From Pseudomonas taiwanensis (GTDB lineage: Bacteria > Pseudomonadota > Gammaproteobacteria > Pseudomonadales > Pseudomonadaceae), in NCBI RefSeq assembly GCF_013393345.1, contig NZ_QJRF01000048.1, positions 62,001-126,000 on the forward strand: a DNA stretch of 64,000 nt, written 5' to 3'. Below are positions 39,112-53,869 of this stretch, piece by piece; the first letter of the stretch is position 1, and the number at the start of each line of letters is the position of its first letter. Position numbers and translations under genes: made by a program. The notes beneath the pieces were generated by a model. It worked only from the letters and a program-made list of their open reading frames with translations, searched no databases and was not told where the DNA came from.

Positions 39112-39393
39112 CTAATCCTGCTCGGCCTTCCTGTCCGCCTCATCCAGTTCCTTCATGCGCTTGTCGTATATGGCGCACTCGTCCTCGCTACCCTTGGTCT
39201 GGCTCTCGGGCTTCAGCGCCTTCATCTCTTCGTTGATCTCGCGGGCCTTCTGCGGATTGCTCTCGGTCACCTGCTTGACCTTGGCGGCCAACTGTTCGGC
39301 CTTGGCCGCTGCCTCATCAGTGGTACAGGCGGCATTGGCTCCGAACGGCGCCAGCAGGAGCAGGCAGGCGCCCAGGGCGCATGGCATTTTCAT
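39112..39393 (-). CDS. Small periplasmic protein, 93 residues, unknown function
   Basis: Residues 1-22 are a signal peptide (MKMPCALGACLLLLAPFGAN). The mature part is short, highly charged and mostly helical, with two cysteines (AACTTDEAA and SEDECAIYD) that could form a disulphide. AGGATGACAAC precedes ATG 39393; the longer open frame upstream is not coding-like. It is divergent from the multicopper oxidase gene. I recognise no characterised family. Confidence 0.75.
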   Translation of the reverse strand: MKMPCALGACLLLLAPFGANAACTTDEAAAKAEQLAAKVKQVTESNPQKAREINEEMKALKPESQTKGSEDECAIYDKRMKELDEADRKAEQD

Positions 39394-39848
39394 GTTGTCA
39401 TCCTCGCGTTGCGAAAAGCCTTGTCCCTTTGGTGGATAACCCCTCTCCGAGGAAAGTTCAGGCTTTCCCCCTGTCATCTGAACCGGCTTAAAGAACGCTA
39501 CCTCTGCCCAAGACAGAATTCCGGCACGCCCAAAAAGCCGCGCCAAGTGAATCCCAACAAGCGCCCTTACATACGCTGAAACCCCCATTCTTGGGGCTTC
39601 TACCGCTTATGCCAGCATTTTGACCTTTCGCTGAAAACGCCTCATTCCGCACATTGACACACCTTGTTACAAAGAAAAGGATTACCCACGAGGCCAACGT
39701 GCCACTACAGCCTCGCACCTGATGTCGCGTGCCGCTTCGCTGCTGAATTCCAGTCCGCAGCGTCGTCGACCTCCGCCCCCTCCCGTGCCCATTCGGTGGC
39801 CCGATTCTCTCTCTGGTGTGTTCCTCTCTCTTCGATAGCGAGGTGGGT
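39394..39848. other. Divergent intergenic region between the small periplasmic protein and the multicopper oxidase
   Basis: About 455 bp without a gene. A TTGACA hexamer at 39654-39659 is a possible -35 box for the oxidase, but no good -10 follows at the right distance. I see no metal-regulator (CueR-type) palindrome that I can support. Confidence 0.4.
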
Positions 39849-42668
<2,820 letters not shown>

Positions 42669-42716
42669 CCCTGAGCGGGGCGGAGCCAGCCCGGCTCCGC
42701 CCCAGGGAGAGAGCCT

Positions 42717-43688
42717 ATGCGAATTCCAGGTATCCACTGGCTGGCCCTCGCCCTGCTGGCGCTGGCCACCGCCTGTGCCGGCTTCTGGCTGGCACCGGCG
42801 AGCCAGACGGCATCATCCGCCCCCTGGGGCCGCGACTACTTCCCCAATACCGGGCTGATCGACCAGGACGGCAAGCATCTGCGTTTTTTCGACGACCTGA
42901 TCGAGGGCAAGGTGGTCGCGATCAACTTCATCTTCACCAGCTGCGGCGACACCTGCCCGCTGGAAACCGCGCGCCTGCGCCAGGTGCAGAAACTGCTGGG
43001 CGACCAGGTGGGACGCGACGTCCACTTCTATTCCATCAGCATCGACCCCATTCACGACACGCCGGAAGTGCTCAAGGCCTATGCGACAAAGTTCCAGGTC
43101 GCACCGGGCTGGCAATTCCTCACTGGTGACTACGACGAGATCACTCGGTTGCGCGAAAAGCTCGGCCTGCTGGTACCGGGCGACGATCCCGGCAACCTCA
43201 AGCAACACAACCTCAGCCTGGTGGTGGGCAACCAGGCGACCGGCGAATGGATGAAGGTCTCGCCCTTCGAGAACCCCTACATCCTCGCGGACAAGCTCGG
43301 CAACGAACTGCAGAACTGGCGCAAGAGCAACGTCGGCGCCCGCAGCTATGCCGACGCGCCGGTCATTCGACCGCCGTCCAATGGCGAGCAACTGTTCCGC
43401 ACCCGTTGCAGCGCCTGTCACACCCTTGGTCCGCAGGACGGCGAACTCGGCGCCCTGCGCGGCGTCGGCCCGGACCTGCTCGGCGTAGCCCACCAGCGCG
43501 ACCCGAAATGGCTGACCCGCTGGCTCAAGGAACCCGACCGCATGCTTGCCGAGAAGGACCCGCTGGCGACGAGTCTCTTCCAGCAATACAACCAGGTGGC
43601 CATGCCCAACCTGCAACTGGGCGAGCAGGACATCCAGGCGCTGATCCAATACATGGATGATGAGACCTTGCGGCAAGTGAAGCGGTGA
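42717..43688 (+). CDS. SCO1/SenC-cytochrome c fusion protein
   Basis: A 323-residue exported or membrane-anchored protein (hydrophobic residues 6-26). Residues ~35-205 form an SCO/thioredoxin-like domain with the copper ligands Cys76 and Cys80 (TSCGDTC) and the distal His164 (KQHNLSL). Residues ~222-320 form a class I cytochrome c with CSACH at 231-235 and the axial Met296 (VAMPNL). SCO proteins insert copper into oxidases; the fused haem domain adds an electron carrier. GGGAGAGAGCC precedes the ATG, 48 bp after the oxidase gene, so the two are almost certainly one operon working on the same enzyme. Confidence 0.9.
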   Translation: MRIPGIHWLALALLALATACAGFWLAPASQTASSAPWGRDYFPNTGLIDQDGKHLRFFDDLIEGKVVAINFIFTSCGDTCPLETARLRQVQKLLGDQVGRDVHFYSISIDPIHDTPEVLKAYATKFQVAPGWQFLTGDYDEITRLREKLGLLVPGDDPGNLKQHNLSLVVGNQATGEWMKVSPFENPYILADKLGNELQNWRKSNVGARSYADAPVIRPPSNGEQLFRTRCSACHTLGPQDGELGALRGVGPDLLGVAHQRDPKWLTRWLKEPDRMLAEKDPLATSLFQQYNQVAMPNLQLGEQDIQALIQYMDDETLRQVKR

Positions 43689-43715
43689 GGAATTGGCCGT
43701 CGGATGTAATGCCCT

Positions 43716-44206
43716 TGTAGGGGCGAATTCATTCGCCAAGGGCAACACTGTTGCCCCCTGCAATCCCGATGGGCAGACCTTCGACCTGCTCAGCGATTGA
43801 AATCGCCCCCACAGGAAAAGCAATCCGCACCCTGCACCCGGCCCACGGCAAGCGCCCATCCCCTGTAGGGGCGAATTCATTCGCCAAGGGCAACACTGTT
43901 GCCCCCTGCAATCCCGATGGGCAGACCTTCGACCTGCTCAGCGATTGAAATCGCCCCCACAGGAAAAGCAAACCGCACCCTGCACCCGGCCCACGGCAAG
44001 CGCCCATCCCCTGTGGGGGCGAATTCATTCGCTTTGGGCAACGCAGTTGCCCCCTGCAATCCCGATGGGCAGACCTTCGACCTGCTCAGCGATTGAAATC
44101 GCCCCCACAGGAAAAGCAATCCGCACCCTGCACCCGGCCCACGGCAGGCGCCCATCCCCTGTGGGGGCGAATTCATTCGCTTTGGGCAACGCAGTTGCCC
44201 CATGCA
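43716..44206. repeat. Tandem array, 148-bp unit, three full copies plus one partial
   Basis: Units begin at 43716, 43864, 44012 and 44160 (exact 148-bp period). Each holds GTRGGGGCGAATTCATTCGC, a small GGGCAAC...GTTGCCCC palindrome, an inverted GCGATTGAAATCGCCCCCAC and ~50 bp of linker (GCACCCTGCACCCGGCCCAC and flanks). Copies differ at only a few bases (GTAGGGG in units 1-2, GTGGGGG in 3-4). The fourth unit breaks off where a LysR remnant begins. Frames reading through it give repeated peptides but look non-coding. Confidence 0.9.
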
Positions 44207-44207
44207 G

Positions 44208-44335
44208 TCCCGCCAGGCTCATCTCCTCCACCAGGAAGTCGATGAAGGTTCGGGTGTTCTGTGGCAGGCGCCTGCCAGCCGCCATCACCGCTACCAGGCG
44301 GCCTGGCAACCCTGGCCATCTTGCCAGTCCACTCA
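44208..44335 (-). pseudogene. Remnant of a LysR-family regulator gene (C-terminal end only)
   Basis: The minus-strand translation contains GRLVAVM, a gap, then RRLPQNTRTFIDFLVEEMS. The C-terminus of the intact LysR at 61260-62165 reads GRLVAVL...RRMPQKTRAFIDFLVEEMS. The DNA is also closely alike over CTCATCTCCTCCACCAGGAA and its flanks. About 15 residues that should separate the two blocks are missing, and the N-terminal DNA-binding half is gone. It abuts the tandem array and the next LysR gene. Confidence 0.7.
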
Positions 44336-44387
44336 TCAGTCATGAGATGCTGATGGTCCGTTTCGTCACCGCACATGAAGGCCTCGC

Positions 44388-45350
44388 ATGCAGTTCACTC
44401 ACTTGTCCGTCGCCCGCAAACTCAAGTTCTACCAGTTGGTGGTCTTCGATCAGGTTTTGCAGAGCGGTTCGTTGCTGCGTGCGGCGCAAGCGCTGAACCT
44501 CACCCAGCCGGCGGTCACCAAGATCATCCATGAGCTGGAGTTCTACTTCGATGCTCCCTTGCTGGTGCGAAGCAACCGCGGCGTCAGCGCTACGCCTCTG
44601 GGGGAACTGGTGGTGCGGCGGGCGAAGTCGCTGCTGGCGGAGCTACGCTCGCTGACCGACGAGGTCAACGCTTACCAGGAAGGCACTTCGGGCCAGGTGA
44701 TGGTCGGCACCCTGATTTCCGCATCGAGCTCCCTGCTGCCGCGGGCACTGCAACTGCTCAAGCAACGTGCGCCGAAGGTGCTGGTGTCGCTGCGAGTGGG
44801 CCAGATGGACCAGCTATTCCCAGCGCTGGCGGTGGGCGAGGTGGACCTGGTAGTGGGTCGCGTCCCCGATGACTGGCGCTGGCACCATGAGTCCTCGATG
44901 CTGGAGATGAAGGTGCTGTACGGCGAGCAACTGGCGATCGTGGCGGGAGCCCGTCACCCTCTGGTCAGCACGGCGCCGATCCGCCTCGAGGCCCTGTTCG
45001 ACTTCCCCTGGGTGTTGCCCACGCGGGACTCGCTGCTGCGCAGGACTGTCGACCTGCTGTTCGACGAAGCAGGCCTGGAACCTCCGACCAACGTGGTGGA
45101 ATCCCTGTCGATCCTGACCAACATCAGCCTCATGCAGGACCAACAGACCGTGGCCGTCATGCCACTGGAGGCGGCCCGTCAGTTCACCGGGGCCGGACTG
45201 CTGGGCACCCTTGACCTCGGCAGCCGCCTGCAATTCGGCGACATCGGCTACTTCCGCTCTGCAACCCGCGAACTAGGGCCGGCGGCGAGGCTGTTCCAGG
45301 AATGCTTGGATCAGGCCGGGCAGGAGCAGCATGGCATGCAGATGAATTGA
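44388..45350 (+). CDS. LysR-family regulator, likely activator of the nba-type operon
   Basis: A 320-residue LTTR. Residues ~12-70 hold the winged helix (QSGSLLRAAQALNLTQPAVTKIIHELE), the rest a two-lobed effector domain (VGTLISASSSLLPRAL, VDLVVGRVPDDW). The overall look is of the GbpR/PcaQ group. It lies ~100 bp upstream of nbaE on the same strand. A 19-bp dyad in that gap is a candidate binding site. In the 2-nitrobenzoate strain KU-7 the nba genes also have a linked LysR-type regulator. The start at ATG 44388 has a weak ribosome site. Confidence 0.88.
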   Translation: MQFTHLSVARKLKFYQLVVFDQVLQSGSLLRAAQALNLTQPAVTKIIHELEFYFDAPLLVRSNRGVSATPLGELVVRRAKSLLAELRSLTDEVNAYQEGTSGQVMVGTLISASSSLLPRALQLLKQRAPKVLVSLRVGQMDQLFPALAVGEVDLVVGRVPDDWRWHHESSMLEMKVLYGEQLAIVAGARHPLVSTAPIRLEALFDFPWVLPTRDSLLRRTVDLLFDEAGLEPPTNVVESLSILTNISLMQDQQTVAVMPLEAARQFTGAGLLGTLDLGSRLQFGDIGYFRSATRELGPAARLFQECLDQAGQEQHGMQMN

Positions 45351-45395
45351 ATCCAGCCATTCCAGATAGCAATACCAGAGAGCGATCCTTTTATT

Positions 45396-45414
45396 ATTCG
45401 CTTATACGGCGAAT
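45396..45414. promoter_or_regulatory. Dyad upstream of nbaE, candidate LysR site
   Basis: ATTCGC-N7-GCGAAT, a perfect 6-bp-arm palindrome 40 bp before the nbaE start, containing T-N11-A spacing typical of LTTR sites. Binding is inferred. Confidence 0.5.
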
Positions 45415-45453
45415 CCCTAGACTCCTCCGAAAATCCAATAATCGGAGGTTGTC

Positions 45454-46920
45454 GTGTCCACTCCCCCATCCCTGCTACGCCACTTCGTGAACGGCGAGTT
45501 CGTCGCCACCTCCAGGACCTTCGACAATGTGTCGCCCATCGACGGCCGCCTGCTCGGCCAGGTCTGCGAGGCTGATGCCGCCTTGGTGGACCAGGCGGTC
45601 GCGGCCGCCAAGGCCGCGCAGCAGGGGCCCTGGGCCGGCTACAGCGCCACCCAGCGGGCCGACCTGCTGCTGCGCGTCGCCGAGGGTATCGAGCGTCGCT
45701 TCGAGGACTTCGTCGCCGCCGAAGTCGCCGACACAGGACGTCCCGTGCAGCAGGCCAGGACCCTGGACATCGCCCGGGGCGTGCATAACTTCCGCACCTT
45801 CGCCGAACTGATCCGGCAAGCCGGCGGCGAGTATTACGAGATGCGCACGGCCGACGGCAGCGATGTCTTCAGCTACACCGTGCGCAAGCCCCATGGCGTG
45901 GTGGCGATCATCTCGCCCTGGAACCTGCCGATGTTGCTGCTCACCTGGAAAGTGGCGCCCGCCCTTGCTTGCGGCAACTCGGTGGTGGTCAAGCCCTCGG
46001 AAGACTCGCCCTCCTCCGCCACGCTGCTGGCGGAGGTGATGCAGGAAGCCGGGGTTCCAGCGGGCGTGTTCAACCTGGTGCATGGCTTCGGGCCGAACTC
46101 CGCCGGCGAATTCCTGACCCGCCACCCGGATGTGGATGCCATCACCTTTACCGGCGAATCCCGCACCGGCGCCACCATCATGAAGGCTGCCGCCGAGGGC
46201 GTGCGCGAGGTGTCCTTCGAACTGGGCGGAAAGAACGCCGCCGTGGTCTTCGCCGACTGCGACTTCGATGCCGCCGTCGCCGGGGTGCTGCGTTCGAGCT
46301 TCACCAACTCCGGCCAGGTCTGCCTGTGCTCGGAACGGGTTTATGTAGAGCGGCCGATCTTCGAACGCTTCGTCGCCGCACTGAAAGCCGGCGCCGAGAA
46401 TCTGAAGATCGGCTACCCCGACGAACCGGGCGTCGACATGGGCTCGCTGATTTCCCACAAGCACCGCGACAAGGTGCTCGGCTACTTCGAGCTGGCCCGT
46501 GGCGAAGGGGCGACCCTGGTCACCGGCGGCGACGTCCCGTGCTTCGGCGACGAGCGCGACAACGGCGCCTACGTGCGACCGACCATCTGGACCGGATTGT
46601 CCGACGATGCGCGTTGCATGCGCGAGGAAGTCTTCGGCCCGGTCTGCCACGTCGCCCCCTTCGACCGCGACGACGAAGTCGTCGCACGGGTCAACGATTC
46701 TGCCTACGGCCTCGCCGCCGCGGTCTGGACCCGCGATCTCAAGCGCGCCCACAAGGTGTCCCGGCGCCTGCATGTCGGCATGGTCTGGGTGAACACCTGG
46801 TTCCTGCGCGACCTGCGCACGCCCTTCGGCGGCGCTCGCCTGTCCGGGCTCGGCCGAGAGGGAGGGCGCCATTCCCTGGACTTCTATTCCGAAACCACCA
46901 CCGTCTGCGTCAACGCCTGA
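45454..46920 (+). CDS. nbaE: 2-aminomuconic 6-semialdehyde dehydrogenase
   Basis: Oxidises 2-aminomuconic semialdehyde to 2-aminomuconate. A 488-residue ALDH with [20 protein letters not shown], the base glutamate in [11 protein letters not shown] and the catalytic cysteine in [12 protein letters not shown]. The start is GTG 45454 with CGGAGG upstream. The 2-hydroxymuconic semialdehyde dehydrogenases (XylG) are close relatives; context (HAAO and ACMSD in the same operon) decides for the amino substrate. First gene of an eight-gene operon in the order E-H-J-I-G-F-C-D. Confidence 0.9.
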   Translation: MSTPPSLLRHFVNGEFVATSRTFDNVSPIDGRLLGQVCEADAALVDQAVAAAKAAQQGPWAGYSATQRADLLLRVAEGIERRFEDFVAAEVADTGRPVQQARTLDIARGVHNFRTFAELIRQAGGEYYEMRTADGSDVFSYTVRKPHGVVAIISPWNLPMLLLTWKVAPALACGNSVVVKPSEDSPSSATLLAEVMQEAGVPAGVFNLVHGFGPNSAGEFLTRHPDVDAITFTGESRTGATIMKAAAEGVREVSFELGGKNAAVVFADCDFDAAVAGVLRSSFTNSGQVCLCSERVYVERPIFERFVAALKAGAENLKIGYPDEPGVDMGSLISHKHRDKVLGYFELARGEGATLVTGGDVPCFGDERDNGAYVRPTIWTGLSDDARCMREEVFGPVCHVAPFDRDDEVVARVNDSAYGLAAAVWTRDLKRAHKVSRRLHVGMVWVNTWFLRDLRTPFGGARLSGLGREGGRHSLDFYSETTTVCVNA

Positions 46921-46933
46921 CCGGGAGCCCCCC

Positions 46934-47746
46934 ATGCATGCAGCACTCATCGAAGCGGCCAGCCACCTGCGCCAGGCGGAACGCAGCGGCCAGGCTTGCG
47001 CCCCGGTTCGCGATCTGATCGCGCGCGCCCTGGAAGAGCATCCAGGGCAGGATCCCGTCGCCCTGGCCTACGCGGTCCAGCGCTACAACACCCAGGCGGC
47101 TATCGAAGCCGGCCTGCGCCCGGTGGGCCGCAAGATCGGCCTGACCTCCCACGCCGTGCAGAAGCAACTGGGCGTCGACCAGCCGGACTTCGGCCTGCTG
47201 TTCGCCGACCGGGCGCGTGGCGACGGACAGCCCATCGCCTGGGCGGACACCCACCAGCCCAAGGTCGAGGCAGAAATAGCCCTGGTCCTGGAGCACGACC
47301 TGCCCCACGAACGCCACACCGTCGCCGACCTGATCCGCGCCACGGCCTTCGCCCTGCCAGCCATCGAGGTGGTCGGCAGCCGCATCGCCAACTGGGACAT
47401 TCGCCTCGTCGACACCATCGCCGACAACGCCTCTGCCGGACTGTTCGTGCTCGGCACCCGCCCGGTGCGGTTGTCCGAGCTGGATCTGGTTCGCTGCGGC
47501 ATGAGCATGACCCTGCGCGGCGAGCCGGTGTCCGTCGGCGCCGGCGCCGCCTGCCTGGACAACCCGCTCAACGCCGCCATTTGGCTGGCCGACACCATGG
47601 TCCGCCTGGGCGACCCCCTGCGGGCTGGCGACATTGTCCTCACCGGAGCCCTGGGCCCGATGGTCACCGCGCAACCGGGCGACGTGTTCACTGCCCATAT
47701 CCAGGGCCTAGGCAGCGTCAGCGCCGCCTTCGACCAACAGGACTGA
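46934..47746 (+). CDS. nbaH: 2-oxopent-4-enoate hydratase (2-keto-4-pentenoate hydratase)
   Basis: Adds water to 2-oxopent-4-enoate to give 4-hydroxy-2-oxovalerate. It is 270 residues of the MhpD/XylJ family, with [22 protein letters not shown] near the N-terminal third, [14 protein letters not shown] (metal-site glutamates) and [14 protein letters not shown]. It differs from the operon's second family member, the decarboxylase at 49709, which shares the fold. It starts 13 bp after nbaE. Confidence 0.88.
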   Translation: MHAALIEAASHLRQAERSGQACAPVRDLIARALEEHPGQDPVALAYAVQRYNTQAAIEAGLRPVGRKIGLTSHAVQKQLGVDQPDFGLLFADRARGDGQPIAWADTHQPKVEAEIALVLEHDLPHERHTVADLIRATAFALPAIEVVGSRIANWDIRLVDTIADNASAGLFVLGTRPVRLSELDLVRCGMSMTLRGEPVSVGAGAACLDNPLNAAIWLADTMVRLGDPLRAGDIVLTGALGPMVTAQPGDVFTAHIQGLGSVSAAFDQQD

Positions 47747-47757
47747 CAGGAGTTCCC

Positions 47758-48690
47758 ATGCGCAAGAAACTCAAAGTCGCCATCGTCGGCTCCGGCAACA
47801 TCGGCACCGACCTGATGATCAAGGTGCTGCGCAACGCGCAACACCTGGAAATGGGCGTCATGGTCGGTATCGACCCGGCGTCCGACGGCCTGGCCCGCGC
47901 AGCACGACTGGGCGTGGCCACTACCCATGAAGGCGTGGAAGGCCTGACCCGCCTGCCGATCTTCTCCGAGATCGACTTCGTCTTCGATGCCACCTCGGCC
48001 TCGGCTCATGTGAAGAACGACGCCTTCCTGCGCAGCGAGAAGCCGGGGATTCGCCTGATCGACCTGACCCCGGCCGCCATTGGCCCGTACTGTGTGCCGG
48101 TGGTGAACCTGGAGCAGAACCTCCAGCAGCTCAACGTCAACATGGTCACCTGCGGCGGTCAGGCCACCATCCCGATGGTCGCCGCCGTGTCCCGCGTGGC
48201 GAAGGTGCACTACGCCGAGATCATCGCGTCGATTGCCAGCAAGTCCGCCGGTCCCGGCACCCGCGCCAATATCGACGAGTTCACCGAGACCACCTCCAAG
48301 GCCATCGAAGTGATCGGCGGGGCGGCCAAGGGCAAGGCGATCATCGTGATGAACCCGGCAGAGCCGCCGCTGATGATGCGTGACACCGTGTTCGTGCTAA
48401 GCGCGGCGGCCGATCAGGCCAAGGTCGAGGCGAGCATCGAAGAAATGGCCGCTGCCGTGCAGGCCTATGTGCCGGGCTATCGCCTTAAGCAGAAGGTGCA
48501 GTTCGACGAAGTCCACGACCTGAACATCCCCGGCCACGGCCGCTTCAGCGGGCTGAAGACCTCCATCTTCCTGGAGGTGGAAGGCGCCGCCCACTACCTG
48601 CCGAGCTACGCCGGCAACCTCGACATCATGACCTCCGCCGCGCTGGCCACCGCCGAGCGCATGGCGCAAGCAATGGGGGCCTCGGCATGA
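47758..48690 (+). CDS. nbaJ: Acetaldehyde dehydrogenase (acylating)
   Basis: Converts acetaldehyde, NAD+ and CoA to acetyl-CoA. It is 310 residues, the standard length for BphJ/DmpF, with the Rossmann start [18 protein letters not shown], the catalytic cysteine in [12 protein letters not shown] and [21 protein letters not shown] precedes ATG 47758. It overlaps the aldolase gene by four bases; the two proteins form a channelling complex in homologous pathways. Confidence 0.94.
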   Translation: MRKKLKVAIVGSGNIGTDLMIKVLRNAQHLEMGVMVGIDPASDGLARAARLGVATTHEGVEGLTRLPIFSEIDFVFDATSASAHVKNDAFLRSEKPGIRLIDLTPAAIGPYCVPVVNLEQNLQQLNVNMVTCGGQATIPMVAAVSRVAKVHYAEIIASIASKSAGPGTRANIDEFTETTSKAIEVIGGAAKGKAIIVMNPAEPPLMMRDTVFVLSAAADQAKVEASIEEMAAAVQAYVPGYRLKQKVQFDEVHDLNIPGHGRFSGLKTSIFLEVEGAAHYLPSYAGNLDIMTSAALATAERMAQAMGASA

Positions 48691-49712
48691 GCAAGAAACT
48701 CTATATCTCCGACGTAACCCTGCGCGACGGCAGCCACGCGATCCGCCACCAGTACTCCATCCCGCAGGTGCAGGCCATCGCCCGCGCCCTGGATGAGGCC
48801 AAGGTCGACGCCATCGAAGTCACCCACGGCGACGGCCTGCAAGGCTCCAGCTTCAACTACGGCTTTGGCGCCCACAGCGACCTGGAGTGGATCGAGGCGG
48901 CGGCCGACGTGGTCGAGCATGCGCGGCTCACTGTGCTGCTGCTGCCCGGCATCGGCACCGTGCATGACCTGAAAGCCGCCTACGACGCTGGCGCCCGTAG
49001 TGTGCGGGTGGCCACCCACTGCACCGAGGCGGACGTGTCGAAGCAGCACATCGAATACGCCCGCAGCCTCGGTATGGACACCGTCGGCTTCCTGATGATG
49101 AGCCACATGATCCCGGCCGAGCAGTTGGCCGCGCAGGGCAAGCTGATGGAAAGCTACGGCGCCCAGTGCATCTACATGGCCGACTCTGGCGGCGCGATGA
49201 GCATGCAGGACATTCGTGACCGCATGCGCGCCTTCAAGGCGGTGCTCAAGCCCGAAACCCAGACCGGCATGCACGCCCACCACAACCTCAGCCTCGGCGT
49301 GGCCAACTCCATCGTCGCCGTAGAAGAGGGCTGCGATCGCATCGACGCCAGTCTGGCCGGCATGGGCGCGGGCGCCGGCAACGCGCCGCTGGAAGTGTTC
49401 ATCGCCGCCGCCGAGCGCCTGGGCTGGAACCACGGCACCGACCTCTACCGGCTGATGGACGCCGCCGACGACCTGGTGCGGCCACTGCAGGACCGTCCGG
49501 TGCGGGTGGACCGCGAGACCCTCGGCCTCGGGTATGCCGGCGTGTATTCGAGCTTCCTGCGCCACGCCGAAGTGGCGGCGGCCAAGTACGGACTGAAAAC
49601 CCTCGACATCCTCGTCGAACTGGGCAAACGCCGGATGGTCGGCGGCCAGGAGGACATGATCGTCGACGTTGCCCTGGACCTGCTGGCCCGCGAACAGGAG
49701 AGCCGCCCATGA
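48687..49712 (+). CDS. nbaI: 4-hydroxy-2-oxovalerate aldolase
   Basis: Cleaves 4-hydroxy-2-oxovalerate to pyruvate and acetaldehyde, which passes to NbaJ. It is 341 residues with the DRE-TIM metallolyase start [15 protein letters not shown], the metal histidines in [15 protein letters not shown] and a C-terminal communication domain. ATGA overlaps join it to the genes on both sides. Confidence 0.95.
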   Translation: MSKKLYISDVTLRDGSHAIRHQYSIPQVQAIARALDEAKVDAIEVTHGDGLQGSSFNYGFGAHSDLEWIEAAADVVEHARLTVLLLPGIGTVHDLKAAYDAGARSVRVATHCTEADVSKQHIEYARSLGMDTVGFLMMSHMIPAEQLAAQGKLMESYGAQCIYMADSGGAMSMQDIRDRMRAFKAVLKPETQTGMHAHHNLSLGVANSIVAVEEGCDRIDASLAGMGAGAGNAPLEVFIAAAERLGWNHGTDLYRLMDAADDLVRPLQDRPVRVDRETLGLGYAGVYSSFLRHAEVAAAKYGLKTLDILVELGKRRMVGGQEDMIVDVALDLLAREQESRP

Positions 49713-50479
49713 GCACCGATATCTCCCGCATCGCTGCCGCCCTCGACCAGGCCGCGCGCCGCGCCGAACCCCTGCCGCAATTCAGCGCCACGTCCCCCTT
49801 CTCGCTGGACGAGGCCTACCGGATCCAGCGCGCCTCCATGCAGCGCCGCTACAACGATGGCGAACAGTCCATCGGCATCAAGCTGGGCTTTACCAGCCGC
49901 GCCAAGATGATCCAGATGGGTGTGGACAGCCTGATCTGGGGCTGGCTCACCGACACCATGCTGGAAGAGGACGGCGGCCTGGTGGACCTGTCGCGGTACA
50001 TTCACCCTCGCGTCGAACCCGAGGTCTGCTTCCTGACTCGCCGGGACATCGACCGCCCGCTGACCCTGCTGGAAGCGGCCGACTACATCGAAGCGGTGGC
50101 CCCAGCGCTGGAAATCATCGATTCGCGCTACCAGGCCTTCAAGTTCAGCCTGGAAGACGTCGTGGCCGACAACTGCTCTTCCTCCGGTCTCACCGTCGGC
50201 CCCTGGTCCCGTGACTTCGCCGGGCTGGCCAACGCCGGAGTGGTCATGCGCCTGGACGGTCGCCCGGTCCAGACCGGCTCCACTGCCGCCATCCTCGGCC
50301 AGCCCCTGCGCAGCCTGGTGCAGGCATCGCACCTGCTGCACGACTCTGAATGCGTGCTGCCGGCAGGCAGCCTGGTGATGGCCGGAGCCGCCACCGCGGC
50401 GGAAGCCCTGTACCCCGGCGCCTATGTCAGCGTCGAGATCCTCGGTTTTGGAGAAAGCAGCTTCAGCGTGCGCCCATGA
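49709..50479 (+). CDS. nbaG: 4-oxalocrotonate (2-oxo-3-hexenedioate) decarboxylase
   Basis: Decarboxylates 4-oxalocrotonate to 2-oxopent-4-enoate for NbaH. It is 256 residues of the same FAH-like fold as the hydratase, with [31 protein letters not shown] and AIEIID-type [13 protein letters not shown] plus the decarboxylase-typical [12 protein letters not shown]. The start overlaps the aldolase stop. Confidence 0.88.
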   Translation: MSTDISRIAAALDQAARRAEPLPQFSATSPFSLDEAYRIQRASMQRRYNDGEQSIGIKLGFTSRAKMIQMGVDSLIWGWLTDTMLEEDGGLVDLSRYIHPRVEPEVCFLTRRDIDRPLTLLEAADYIEAVAPALEIIDSRYQAFKFSLEDVVADNCSSSGLTVGPWSRDFAGLANAGVVMRLDGRPVQTGSTAAILGQPLRSLVQASHLLHDSECVLPAGSLVMAGAATAAEALYPGAYVSVEILGFGESSFSVRP

Positions 50480-50508
50480 CCTCACGACGAGCCCACAAGG
50501 AATCCCTC

Positions 50509-52500
<1,992 letters not shown>

Positions 52501-52528
52501 GCGAATCTCGCCTGCCGTCTTCTGCCTC

Positions 52529-52559
52529 AACCGCCTTCCTGTCCTGGAGGCGGTTTTTT
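52529..52559 (+). terminator. Terminator of the nba-type operon
   Basis: Stem AACCGCCT / AGGCGGTT with an 11-base loop, followed by a T run. Confidence 0.85.
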
Positions 52560-52845
52560 GTGTGCGGGGGTTGAGGATTGGCTCATTGCCGAGTGGGTGT
52601 CGAGTCTGTTTCGCCCTCCACCGAATGTGCTGGCTTTCAGATCACATGTGCGCATCAGGATTGCGCGCGTCGCCAGGCGCGAGTCACCTCTCTGCCGTTG
52701 GGAGAGGGCTGGGGTGAGAGAAGCCGGAATGGCAGGGAATCGACCTGGTTGCGTAGGGTGGATAACGCTCTTTCTATCCACCATTGGCGTCATGCCGAAC
52801 GACTTGTTTCCGCTGTGGGAGCGAATTCATTCGCGAATGAATTGG

Positions 52846-52990
52846 CTATGTCTGCGTTAGCTGTTGCCAGAGATCGGCCATCGGTCCAGGGGCCTTGTAG
52901 GAGCTAGCTTGCTAGCGAAACGGGGCCATTCGCTGGCAAGCCAGCTCCTACGAGCAATCCAGCCACTTGCAACACTTAATGCGGACACAG
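52846..52990. repeat. 145-bp composite inverted-repeat element, copy 2
   Basis: Same element and same length as 32770-32914: terminal inverted repeats with a GTAGGAGCTAGCTTGCTAGC REP pair inside. Here the terminal repeat extends to 27 bp (ATTGG...CCAAT added). It is inserted in a GTGGGAGCGAATTCATTCGC / GAATTCGCCCCCAC doublet (52815-53010). The 52560-53027 gap shows no gene. Confidence 0.75.
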
Positions 52991-53027
52991 CCAATGAATT
53001 CGCCCCCACACGAGCAACCACCCGCCG

Positions 53028-53778
53028 TCAGATGCGGAAGCTGCCCACCAACTGCTGCAGGCGCGCGGCCTGCTGGTCCAGGTCGGCACAGGCGCGCAGG
53101 GTCGCCTGGAGGTTTTCCACGCCTTCCTGGTTGAGGGTGTTGAGCTCGGTGATGTCCATGTTCAGCGAGTCGACCACGGCGGTCTGTTCCTCGGTGGCGG
53201 TGGCCGATGCCGTTGAAGTCCAGGGCGTTGATGATGGTGGTCAGGGTATCCAGACCAAGGTCGCCACCGACGACACCCTGCAACTGACCCTGGCAGATCA
53301 GCGGCATGGCGACCGTGACCATCAACTGGCTCTGGGTGGCGTCCAGATAGGGCTCGGTGATGACCGTTGCCCCGGCGTCCCGGGCGGCGTGGTACCAGGG
53401 GCGCGTACGGGGGTCGTAGCCGTCGGGAGCCGGGTCGTCCGTGGCCATCTGGAAGCTGCCGTCGGCGCGGCCGAGGTAGGCGTAGACGAAGCCGTCACGC
53501 ACGGTCTGCAGGGTGAGGACGTTGCGCGCATCCCCCTCCATGCCCTGTTTCAACAGGCTCTGCGCGACCAGTTCGATGGACGACAGCCGCCCTCCGAGCC
53601 AGTGCTCTACGCTGTTGGCGGCCAGGCGCCCGGCGTCCTTCACACGGCTTTCGAGGACACGGCCCTGGGCCGGCTCCAGGTGAGCGTCGTTATGGAGGGT
53701 GAAGAAGGAAAAGCTGACGACCACCAGCAAGGAGGTCGCCAGGAGCAATTTTCTGCCAAAACCAAGGGAGCGGATCAT
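53028..53778 (-). pseudogene. Methyl-accepting chemotaxis protein gene with internal deletion and frame disruption
   Basis: The N-terminal part from ATG 53778 encodes MIRSLGFGRKLLLATSLLVV (a membrane segment) and most of a periplasmic dCache domain (TRPWYHAARDAG, VVGGDLGLDTLTTIINALDF). Near 53200-53212 the frame changes, and the sequence jumps to the last ~57 residues of a receptor signalling domain (ATATEEQTAVVDSLNMDITE ... QQLVGSFRI, stop at 53028-53030). The end of dCache, second membrane segment, HAMP and signalling tip are all missing, and the join is out of frame by one base. It cannot work as a receptor. Confidence 0.85.
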
Positions 53779-53869
53779 GGGAGGGTTCCGGTGGCGGGGC
53801 TGGATCGCCCCACCGGCAGCCCAGCCCGGGAAGAGAAGGTGTCCCCAAGCGAACTCGGGGATACCGGGT

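Noticed and set aside
43716-44206. A CRISPR-like regular repeat pattern
   Set aside because: The whole 148-bp unit repeats, including what would be spacers; unique spacers and cas genes are absent.
43729-44376. Several overlapping open frames with repeated peptides over the tandem array
   Set aside because: They arise from the 148-bp repeat being nearly open in some frames. There are no ribosome sites, and the same peptides appear wherever REP doublets occur.
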